Assembly (NCBI GenBank): GCA_013146195.2
Contig: CM028383.1
Location: 15,895,642-15,959,641 of the forward strand
Source: Codonopsis lanceolata
Lineage: Eukaryota; Streptophyta; Magnoliopsida; Asterales; Campanulaceae
Direction: 5' to 3'
Length of the DNA stretch: 64,000 nt
The notes beneath the pieces are model-generated. The model saw only the letters and a list, made by a program, of their open reading frames with translations. It made no database searches and was not told the origin of the DNA. This document shows positions 34,466 to 45,400 of this stretch, piece by piece (position 1 is the stretch's first letter; each line of letters starts with the position of its first letter). The translations under genes were made by a program, and so were the position numbers.

Positions 34466-35697
34466 TGTTGTATAATTTCACCAATACACTTAGCCAAAAA
34501 CCGTCACAATACAAGAATCAGAGCAACCAGATTAAATACAGACCCAAGATTAAATAAAACAGATAACCCTAGTTATTACAAAATAATTAATCAACCTCAC
34601 CTATCGATTACAAACCGAGAAGAGGATAACATTTAATCAGGGAGCCTCACAGCAAATAATCTTAAAGTCACAGTCACCAGTATTTTACACCAATCTGTTA
34701 TAGAAGAACGAGAGTAAAAAATATACTGTGAGCTAGTACTAGAACAGAGAAAAGACAGCTGCAAAACAGAAACCGTTAGTACGCAAGAAATAGCAACAGA
34801 AAATATGAAGGAGCAATAGACGAGAGTACAATGTCGCCGTGTTCTAGAACACAACTCGCCGTAATCGGTCACTAAGACCTTGGCTTACACTCTCGTCGGC
34901 TCAGACACCCTTTCACCGGCCATATATCCACCAACGAGTCCAACTGAACCAACACACCGCAAACCAAGGTCAAAGCCACAGAACAAACTTGACCACTAGG
35001 CTCCGGCAACCGAGCACAGAAACAAACAGAGAAGGAGAACAGAACGGATAGACCGCTCACTATACCCAGCAACCCGAGCCCCCAACCCACGCTCTTCACT
35101 CTCTGTACACTCAACAAAACAAGCTCACCAAGAACTCCTATCTATATCACTCTTCACACTCACTAGCTCACCAAGAACTCAAGAGACGAAGGAAGAGGAT
35201 CTGCCATAGATATGTGTTGAGGTACCGAACCGGAGGAATGAATAAAAGGGAGAAGGTTATACGGCTGCAAAATACCCAGGTACACTATTTCTCTCTCTCA
35301 CTGCACTCTCAGCCCTTACTCACCACGCTCTCACTCTGCTCTCTGTAGCTGCTGCTCACTGAATCCACCTTACACCAAATGACGAAGGGCAGGGCTGAAT
35401 CTTATATGGGGCGGCTGAATCACACAGAAAAGGGGTAGCAGCAGGGACCACACACAACAAGCCAAGAAGCGGTTACCAACAAATGTGATAATAAGGAGGA
35501 GCTGTCCCACTTATCCACAAAATCCAACAAAAGGGAAACAAGCTATCAACCGGTTTCCTTTGAATATCACCAACAAAGGGGCTGGACCAAACAATGGACG
35601 GGATGGGCTACCAAGGAGCTGGGCCAAGACTAGATGGGCTTAGGGAGAATTATTGAAAGGCTGCCACAACTGATTTTGGGCCTCACAATTTCTAACA
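34466..35697 (-). mobile_element. Probable solo LTR (copia-like)
   Basis: On the minus strand the segment begins TGTTAGAAATTGTGAGG at 35697 and ends ATTATACAACA at 34466, so TG...CA with TGTT/AACA inverted ends. The flanks are TTATA (34461-34465) and TTATC (35698-35702), a 5-bp duplication with one mismatch. The interior shows no coding region. It has pyrimidine-rich CTCTCACTCTCTG tracts and a duplicated GAGTTCTTGGTGAGCT word. No second copy is present. The single-base mismatch leaves the boundaries plausible rather than certain. Confidence 0.5.
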
Positions 35698-36156
35698 TTA
35701 TCTATAAATAGAGACTTGGTTTGACTCATTTGAATAACAAATGAATTTTTTCAAATTTTGAAATTATTATAAATAAAGATGTTAGGGTATAAAAATTTAT
35801 TGGAGTTTGTACCAAAATGTTGTTTGAAGTTTTTTGTTTAGATAGTTTATGAATATCAAATATGTTTTTTTATTCATTTTTAATGAGTTAATTATTAAAT
35901 GAAGATTAAAATTGATCTCCTGTTGTACATGCTGTCATTATAAGTGTTGTAATATGCTCGAAGCTGGTTTAGGCTCGACTATATAATAAATGTCAAGATT
36001 AGCTTAGGCTCGTGAGTGTATAGAAATGAGATCATGAACAACTCGTGAGTAAATGAGCTCGGGCACAACTGCACAAGTAAGCAAAGCTCGACTTGAGCTA
36101 GCTGCTACCATATTATTTATATTTAAATACTAAATTTGGCATTGACTATCAGCAAT
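35698..36156. other. tRNA upstream region
   Basis: Contains a degenerate stretch rich in GCTCGA/CTCGTGAG words (35955-36100) similar in style to 46380-46760. No gene. Confidence 0.45.
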
Positions 36157-36228
36157 GGTTCTATGGTCTAGCGGTTAGGACATTGGACTCTGAATCCAGT
36201 AACCCGAGTTCAAGTCTCGGTAGGACCT
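36157..36228 (+). tRNA. trnQ-CUG: tRNA-Gln (CUG anticodon)
   Basis: A 72-nt cloverleaf. The acceptor stem GGTTCTA pairs with TAGGACC (one G-U). The anticodon stem TTGGA...TCCAG encloses the loop CTCTGAA, whose central CTG reads CAG glutamine codons. The T-arm is CCGAG-TTCAAGT-CTCGG, with the usual TTCAAGT loop. The internal A box (TGGTCTAGCGGTTAGG) and B box (AGTTCAAGTCT) are intact. It has no intron and no encoded CCA, as in plant nuclear tRNA genes. It ends 177 bp before the ATG of the KELP-Gag gene on the same strand. Confidence 0.96.
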
Positions 36229-36232
36229 TCTC

Positions 36233-36242
36233 TTTTTTTTTT
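36233..36242 (+). terminator. RNA polymerase III T-run terminator
   Basis: Ten consecutive T residues beginning 5 bases after the tRNA-Gln gene. Confidence 0.92.
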
Positions 36243-36405
36243 AGTTAGTCCCTTTTTGCTGCAAACGCTTCGAACCAGTTGTCCAGAATCTCTCTCCAAT
36301 ACACAACTTCAACTTCATCATTTTCCCACCATGTCAAATCCTATATAAACTTTCACTTTACCCTTCTCTGTCTAGTCTCTACATTGTTCTCACTCCAACA
36401 CAGCC

Positions 36406-39400
36406 ATGGAACCACCGGAACCGGTGCCGGAGCTGGACCCCAACCGCCTGAACAAAATCAAAATCGAGCAAACCGTAATAGAAATCCTATCCAATGCAGA
36501 CTTGGAAACAGCCACCGAGCACAGCGTCCGCACCACCGCCGCTGAGCGCCTGTCCATTGATCTCTCCGACCTCCAGAGCAAGCTCCTAGTCCGCCGCACA
36601 CTTGAATCATTCCTCCTCTCCTCAACGAACCTATTAGATTTGGAAAAGGTACAGGAACAAACCAAGGAGGTGGTCGCCCAGGAACAACAACGACAACGGC
36701 ACAACGATTTGCCTAATGCCGAACCTAGACCGGCTTCTGACGGTAACGGCAAACTAATTTGCATGGTTAGTTGGAAATTAATTTCATATTTTCTTAAAAC
36801 TCAGTTTAACTGCTTGAGTTCATTCATTTATTATCATTATGCTTTTTCTCTCGGTTCTCAAGTCTTGATTATGTTTGATATGAAGAGAAATGTGAGAAGC
36901 AAGTTAAGTTCAATTTTGAGATTATTCGAAATGCTTATTAGCTGTGATTATTTTGAATTGGCTCCAGTTAACCCTTTAGCCCTAAGTTTGTGGGCGTCGA
37001 TGTAAAATGATTGAGGATTCTGACTTAGTTTTTTTTTTCGGCTTTTAGCTTCTCTTCACCACTCTAGCAGAGGCTTTTCTGTTCAGTGTTCATTGAAAGA
37101 AATGTGATAAACAACTCTTTGGTGATTTTTCAAATTAGTAGTGGTTATTTTGGATAGGAAGGTTAAAATCCTAAAACCTAAGTTTAATTATATACTGTTT
37201 TCTACGTCTTTCTGAAAATTTATTATAGTGTGCTGCATGTGCTTTGCTTCTAAATATGAGATCCCTAATCCGTAAATGTGCGCGCGTTCCACTAAATGGG
37301 AGACGTGCCTCTTGTGTAATAAACCTTGATCTCTTTTTATTGTCTTCTGTCTTTCTCGAAAATTACTGACTCAGAACATTTAAGTAGGGAAAAGAATCCC
37401 AAAATCAAGAGATAACCGAGAATTGCAGCTCATAAAATAAGACATGCACTTGATTCGATGAATGAGATAAATAAACTTCTTATGGTCTGATTCCATATCT
37501 TTTTGTTATATAGTTATCCGAGAAGAAGAGAGTCACAGTTCAAGAATTTGGCGGCAGACCGTTGGTGTCAATTAGGGATTACTACCAAAAAAATGGACAG
37601 CTGCTTCCTTCCAGAAGTGGTAATTTCATCTCGTCTGTTATCTACTATGTTCTAGTGCTACTCGTTTCCTGCATGTCACGATATTTTCAGGAATTTTCTG
37701 CAGTAATGATTTCTAACTTCTTCATAGCTTTACTGTTTGTGAATTTTATATATGTCTAGTACTGATGGAGCAAATGTTAATTAACTCTTGGGGTTTCCGT
37801 AACATTGACTACCAAGAGTCATCTCACTACTAGGTAGGGTTTTGTGATAATGAAGCTTCATTAGTTAATTGTGAAGCTGATTGAAAGTCCCTCCCGTAAT
37901 CATTGATCTGAGGGGGCAAAGACTATACACCATACTGCCATAGGTGTGGTGTGTGTGTGTGTTGGGGGGGATAACGGGTGGTTGGCGTATAAGATATACA
38001 GTAAACAGAACAGTGACTTTTAAAAGTCATATTTTGCTTGTTATTGCGGTAATTGGGTTTTTCTTCCAATTTGGGAATGTTTCTCTTGTGAGCTTCTGTG
38101 ACTTCTGAATTTTTGTATAAGATCATAGCAGACAATACATCAAGTTTTCCTCTACCTATGAAGATTGTGTTTTTAAAAGTATCAGCTACCACTTCTAGCT
38201 GATCGTTTATTTATAAACAGCACGAAGAAAGCCAATTGATAATTCAAGCACAGCCTGCAAGATGGTTTGTCAGGTACCAACCAAACAAGACACAAACTGT
38301 ATTGGCCTAAAGTGTTAAGCTACTTACCACTAGAGTGAGTGGCATTGTGAGACTGTTAATCTAGCAAAGGGTTAGCTCCAAAATCCAAGGCCCTCCTGTC
38401 TCTGAATTTCACACTACACAAACTCCCTCATCTCGCTTTGGAAGATCTTTTAAGCACTATTTGACTATTTCTTCTGGTACAGAAAAGCAACCCGTAGACC
38501 TCAGAGAGACTGACGCAACGGAAATAACAAATAGGAATTCTTTCCACGAGAAATTCCTCAACAAGCCTATGACGGCTTAGCGTTTCACACAAAACGTATA
38601 AAGGAAGAAAACTGAGTATTAATTATCAAAATTGTCTAATAAAATGTTTAAGAGAGTATTTATATGCTCGAAAACAATCCAAACCTTAAAAAGAATAAAT
38701 AAACAAAAATGACGAAAATCCCAAAAAACTTCCAAAGCCCGTAGCAGTACTTAAACAGCGTTTTTTGGGCTTAAAACAAACTTGTCACGAGCTACACCCA
38801 GTGTGTTTTGTAGATCTCGTCGAGAGCTTCGATTTGATATGCGGCGGGTCTCGTAATTCATCCGGGATCAAAAGTTATAGCCAATTGAAGGAAGCCTATC
38901 AACAATTTGATTTCTACCATTGCCTTTTTGGTTCCAAGTTAAACTTTGATTTACCTTTAAACCCTTCCAACTTTATCAGGAACGTGTCCGCTACCTGTTG
39001 TGCACCAGTAGCCCCGCCCCCGCTTGAAAAGGACTCGCCCGCGAGTCCTCCACAGAATAAAGAGGATCATTAGGGAAAAATGCAACCAAATCAGCTATGT
39101 TAAAAGTAGGAGAAATGTTCCAACCATCCGGTAGCTCCACCACATAAGCATTATCATTGATCTTCTTCAGAATCTTGCAAGGGCCGATCTTCTTTGGATG
39201 CAACTTGCTGTACGTACCCACTGAAAAACGTTCCTTGCGTAAATGAACCATCACAAAATCATCCACATCAAAAATCTTCGATTGCCGTTTTCTGTCTGCA
39301 GCTTCCTTATACTTTGCATTGGAAACTTCAATATTTTGCACCACCTCTTTTTGGATTGCCTTGATCTTCTCAGCCATATGTTCTGCAGCTATGCTATACC

Positions 39401-42400
39401 GAGATAGCTTTGGCAAAGGAACCAGATCGAGAGTGTGTTTGGGAGGACGCTGGTACACAATCTCAAATGTGGTTTTCTTGGTAGTACGATTAACCATATT
39501 GTTGAAAGCAAACTCTACAGGAGCTAATACTTGATCCCACTGTTTCGGTTTATCACTACACAAGCAGCTTACCATTGATCCCAAAGTCCAGTTGATCACT
39601 TCAGTTTGGCCGTCAGTTTGCGGGTGGAAAGAGCTACTAAACTGCAACTCGGTATGGAACATATGCTACAAAGTTCGCCAAAAGAAACTCAAGAACTTGG
39701 TGTCACGATCAGATGTGATAGGATTTAGGAATCCCATGCAAACGAACAACCTCACGAAAGAACAAAGCAGCAATGTGAGGAGCATCAGAAGTCTTGTGGC
39801 ATGGAATGAAGTGTGCCATCTTGCTAAACCAATTGACCACGACGAACACAGAATTGTTGGACCTTTGTGTGCGTGGCAAACCCAACACAAAGTCCATAAA
39901 AATATCTTCCCACGGTGCTTCAAGAACTGGAAGAGGCTTGTATAGCCCGGTGTTCTACGACTGCCCCTTATTGGTTTGAGACACCAAACACTTACTGCAC
40001 GAATTTATAAGTATCCCTCTTCAGTTGTGGCCAATAGTACCTTGTGCCACTAAGTTTTTCGAGTTTTTCGCCTTTTTTATTTATTTATTCCTTTTAGGGT
40101 TTGGATTATTTTCGAGCATATAAATTCTCTCTTAAACGTTTTATTAGACAATTTTGATAATTAATATACAATTTTCTTCCTTCATACGTTTTGTGTGAAA
40201 CCCTAAGCCGTGATAGGCTTGTTGAGGAATTTTTCAAAATAAGGTTGAACACGTCAAACCTTAACCAACCTAGAATCCACTAGGAAGAAATAACTAGAAT
40301 CCACCACATAAAAGAGAAAACTCTAATTTTATTGAAAAAAATGAATTAATTCGAAATTACAATCAAGCCTATTTTTATAGTACTAGTAATGCTTGGAAAA
40401 CAAATTAAAACCTCCTAAAAAGTAGTCTAACCTATGTAGTAACCTAATATGACTTAAATTCATCACTTAGATACCTAAATCTACTTCTAAACATAAAAAT
40501 ATTACCCTATTAAAATTAAATACGAAAATTACAATAAAATAAAAATACTCAAACTTAAAATTAAAACTAATCCAATCTTGTCCTACATCATTCACCCACT
40601 ATTGAAAAGAACTCGTCCTTGAGTTCTTACCCGAAACTTGAAATTGTCCATGCCAAACAAAGAGATATTTTGAGTAGTATAGCTTTTCTCGTAACCCTGA
40701 CTCTTTGAAATCCTTGAACTAATCCGAAATTGAAAATGACTCAAAACTCGAAAGAAACTAGGAGAACTAAACAGAAACTTGTTTGACATAACGTGTGGTC
40801 GTGGGCACGCCTTAGTAGTCACATACACTCTCGTATCATCCTCATCAAATAAATTTGCAACTCCAAAATCTCCTATATCTCAAAAATTATGTTTCTCATA
40901 ACTATCTCGCTCGAAAAATAATTGCTCAACATTATAATGCATGTTTTCAAACGCAAGCTCAAGCAAATTTAAATCTTCCACATCCAGGTCGCCGCCTCTA
41001 AAAAACGGTAGATCAATTTTGATTTTTGGGTACTGTTCTACGTTGTTCCTTACTATAGGCGCATCATCTCCTTTTGAATTGGAATCCACATCTTCCCTAC
41101 GGATCATAAGGAGGGTCCACCCAGCATCCTACAGGTTCTGCTGCACGAGCTCCTGCCCGTTGCCTAGGGTTTTCACCACCGAACTGCAAATTGCGTACTC
41201 TTTCAGCAATAGCTCGACTTGAAGCAACTAGATTGTCCATCATTGCTTGCATTCGTTCAAGGAGAGCCATCAGTGTAGCGTTGGTGTTGTTGTTGTTACC
41301 TTCGTTAGTCGCCATCACAGGATGTTACTCGCTCTGATACCAGTTGACGCATCGGAAATAACAAGCATTAATTCTTTCCACGAGAAATTCCTCAACAAGC
41401 CTATGACGGTTTAGGGTTTCACACAACGTATGAAGGAAGGAAACTGTGTATTAATTATCAAAGTCTATGTGTCTAATTAAAGCGGTTTAAATATTGGTTT
41501 ACAATTATTTTGGGTAAAGTTTATATAATTAAAGCTAAAAGGTAAGTTTCAAAATGGACAATTATTTTGAAAAAAAGGAAAGGAGGACAATTTAGGGACG
41601 GAGGGAGTAAAACAAATTTATATGCCCTAAAAGGAATAAATAAACAAAAATGATGAAAAACTCGAAAAACTTCTAAAGCCCGTAACAGTGCTTAAACAGT
41701 ATTTTTGGGCTTAAAACGAACTTGTCACGGGTTACACCCGGTGTGTTTTGTAGATCTCGTCGAGAGCTTCGATTTGATTTGCGGTGGGTCCCATAATTCA
41801 TCCGGGATCAAAAGTTATGACCAATCGAAGGAAGCCTCTCAACAATTTAGACCCCTCCAACTTTGTCAGGAACGAGTCCGCTACCAGAGACATTATTTCA
41901 TCTTTATGATCAAGAGCATAAATCACTCTTACACGTAGGCTACCTGCACCTTAGGTAGGCCTTGGAACTTGAGATTGTTAGAAAGTTTGATGTTGGTCAA
42001 AAAGTAGTGGTGCAACATCATCTGCTTTGTGGCACCCACTTTGACTGCCCCACAGTGTTGCGGCAGCTGATAATCCAAACCTTCCTTTTAACTGAAAAAC
42101 ACTTTTCAAAGTTCAAACTTGTACAGGTCTAGCATAATGTATTTAAAATTTAGAAAATCATTGAAAATATCATCATATTGGAGGAGCTGCCAGCCTGCAA
42201 TTAGGTCCATTCACGTTCCATTGGCACCATTTAATTGTTGAACTCGTACTGTTCAAATGACCTCGTATGTGGGACATAAACACGAAAGAGCCTCGGCAGT
42301 AGGGCGAAAAGCAGGCCTCACACTGCCATTTAGGAAAAAATAGAGTTGACCCGTCAGTACACAATATAATCTAAAGATATGGTTGAACAACCATGGAGAT

Positions 42401-45400
42401 ATTATTGTGCCTTTTCCATTTATATGTTTGTTGAATTGTTTATATGTAAAAGATTGGTGTTAATCTGGGGTAAGGTTTAGCAATTCCAAAATAAATATTG
42501 GTTTTATGGATATGGTAATCTTTATCAAGTATTTGTTAAGGTTTAGGAATGACCCCAAGGAAAGAGTCTTACTAATTATTCGAATACTTATGTCTTGCAA
42601 AGGGATGTTTTTGTTAGAGGGTGCACTCCATAGTACTGCGTAATTCATACAGTACATTTTCACTTTGATTCATACTCCCTCCGTTCCGCACCAAGAGTTC
42701 GTACTGTTTTTTCTATTTTGGGATGCTCCACATAAAGTCTTGTTTTAAAAACTAAGCTTATAAATTGTAGGTTTAAATAATATGATTGTCCCCCTATTTG
42801 TCATTTTTTATTGATTTGGTCCTAAATATTTTTAGCCTCGCTGTTTTCTTTAGCATTGCCGCACTCCTGGCTTTAAATGTCTTTCTCCGACTAGTCAGGG
42901 AAGGAGACTTCCTTCCTGAATTATCATAGGCACTTTTGACTCGTAAAAGTGCTATTGATCGTTGATTATATACTTCATCCATTCCTTTCTACGTTAGATT
43001 GGTCAATGGAAGGAATTCAAGCCTCCAGCCAGGAAAAGAGTCATAAGCTCTATTCTCCTAGGATCAAATTTGATGGTTAAATATACTGAAAGCAAGAAGG
43101 CAAGAGCGATGAAATTCGATCAGGAAATTCTTTATAAAAGAATTTGCTTTATAGTCTTCCATTGGATAGCATGTGAAACTACTAGATGGCCGATCAACAA
43201 AACATCTCAATCAAAGTGGGAAAGCTTCCTCTATATTTGTCTTATTGAACTCGCATGTGCAGTCAAGATCCATCATTTGAATTTAACATCTGTCATATCT
43301 ATGATATCGGCTAGGTCATACATACTCGGTGTTGGCAGCTTCATTTGACATTATGTCTACTGTAAGCTCGTCTTTCCTTTTTGACCAATACTATTCAGTT
43401 CTGTCATAGCATACTTAATGTTTGCTTCATCATTACTGTGTATCAAAAGGTGGCTTCTATTAGCTCCTCTCCCCCTCCCTCTCCCCCTCCCCCCACTTTT
43501 TTTCTTTTTCTTTTTTTGGTGATCACATCTTATATGATGGAACAAAACCGTAAAAGGCAAATCCAAGCCTTCACCCAATAGCCGAACTAAAACATCTAAC
43601 TGGCTAGGCTCTTCGTCCCTTCAACAAGCTCTTTAACTATTTGTGCTAAGCCTTGACATCACTCTCAAGCGTCCCTTTTGGCATGGGATAATTTACACTT
43701 CTTTTATTAGAAAGGAAAGGGTTAAGTGCTCTACTAGTTCCTGTACTTTTGAACCTACGAACTTTCTGTACAATGCAACTGCACGTTGACCATCTTTGAA
43801 CGCCGATAGTCCCTGCGCTAGATGTCGTTAGAATGTGATTGTTAAGTGCGGTTAGAGGGATCAAGTTGGACAAATTTAAAGTTTAAGATATTAATTGAAC
43901 TTTTTTTTCCCTCTAATACTTTCTAATGTAGTAATTTTCCCTTGAAGGTATTATTTGGGGACGAAATTATGGAAGATTTTTTTTTGAAATTGTAATTGAT
44001 TAATGGTTGTTTGAGATCTGATAAAAAAATATAGATCCCGTCGTTGGATTTTCAGAATTCTAGTGTGTTTGTGTTTTTGTTTTTGGATTATCTTGTAATT
44101 TTCTTTCATCATTAAGGTTTGGAACATAAAAGTAAAAAAATATGTTCAATAACACCCTAGCTGTTTATTGTTTACAACCTGATCCTTTTCATAATAATCA
44201 ACAGATCGATTTCTAACGACATCCATTTCAGGGACCTCTAGCGTGCAAAAATAGCGAACATCGGTCATTGGCGTGCATTTGCATTGTACATGGACTAATA
44301 CCATAAATTTCAAAAGTACAGGCACTAGTGGTGCACTTTCTCCTAAAGGAAATGTCACTTCCTTTTTTACTATACAAATTTATTACTCTTCACCATACTG
44401 GCCAAATGTTTTCTTGATACTAATAAGTGGTAACCTTGTGCTTCTGCTATCAAATTTAGGAATTAGCTTGACAGCCAACCAGTGGTCAACCTTTAGGTCG
44501 AGTTTCCCTGATATAGAAGCCGCCATGGTGAAAATGACATCACGGATAAGGTAAAATTACTGCTTCCCCTTGGGTTAAGCCTTTTGCTCCTGGACATCTT
44601 TTGTTTCCCAGGAGAAAATCGTTGATGGTATAGTTGTGTATGAATAGAGTATTTGTCGTTTGTATAAGATTCTATAATGTTGATAATCACTTGACTTCAT
44701 GTTTTTTCTTTTGTTTACAGTCTGCATCTATATTCTAGGAAACGTATAGCTTTAGTTCATTAATTTTGGATTCGTTTAAAAATGTATTGTAGTACTGAAG
44801 GCACTGGAAAGCAGACTGCAACATATAATCCTACGGCAGTGACTGCTTTGGCCTCACAAAGAAAAAATCCTTTTGAAAGAGCTGAAACCGAAGCGCCTGA
44901 AAAGCAGACTGAAACAAGCAATCCAACTTCAGTGATTGTTTTGGCCTCTCAAAGGCAATTATCTGTTGAAAGAGCACTAACTGAAGCAGAGGGAAAGCAG
45001 ACTGAGACAGATAATCCTACTTCGGTGACTGCATTGGCCTCTCAAATGCAAATTCCTGCTGGAGCACAAACTGAAGCAGATGCATCTAATTCAGCCATGC
45101 CTTTTTCTCCTAAAGCACTTGTTCCTATTTCCCCCACCCGTCTTAATGGGAAAAATTACCATTGTTGGGTGCATCAAATGGAATTCTTTCTAAAGCAGTT
45201 GAAGATAGCTTACGTACTAACTGATCCATGCCCCAGAACTTCCATTTCCCCAGAAGCAAGTTTCGAAGAAGCAGTTCAAGCCAAACTGAAGGCACAAAAA
45301 TGGATTGATGATGACTATATTTGTTGTCACAACATCTTGAACTCACTCTCTGACCATCTTTTCGATAAATACTCTAGTAAGACCTTCACAGCTAAAAGGT

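Larger units (their letters stand above)
38511..41886 (-). mobile_element. Rearranged gypsy element in KELP-Gag intron 2, TSD GAGAC
   Basis: The LTRs 38511-38996 and 41345-41886 share TGACGC(A)...GGAAATAAC at one end and GTCCGCTACC at the other. GAGAC flanks the element at 38506-38510 and 41887-41891. It is oriented on the minus strand: a tRNA-Met primer-binding site (CTGGTATCAGAGC) lies at about 41344-41332, next to the 5' LTR. The right LTR holds a partial Stowaway-like MITE at about 41480-41612. Internally there is gag, then a foreign segment (about 40056-40640), then integrase. Protease, RT and RNase H are absent. Confidence 0.85.
37620..44459 (+). other. 6.8-kb intron 2 of the KELP-Gag gene
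   Basis: The donor G|GTAATT at 37619/37620 and the acceptor AAATTTAG at 44459 restore the codon GGA, giving PSRSGISLTANQW across the junction. The intron holds a (GT)n run (about 37949-37961), an antisense gypsy element (38511-41886), partial 'CTCCCTCCG' MITE ends (41545-41612, 42673 onward), a C/T-rich tract (43464-43510) and a Mutator-like MITE (43720-44344) ending 115 bp before exon 3. Confidence 0.85.

Noticed and set aside
37923..38192. Minus-strand frame with a Pro/Thr/His-rich end
   Set aside because: Falls in KELP-Gag intron 2. The end is coded by the GT microsatellite complement.
44782..44792. ATG at 44782 as the start of a stand-alone Gag gene
   Set aside because: Possible in principle, but the acceptor TATTGTAG at 44785-44792 in the correct phase and the KELP exons upstream fit a spliced fusion better. 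It is kept only as an alternative start.
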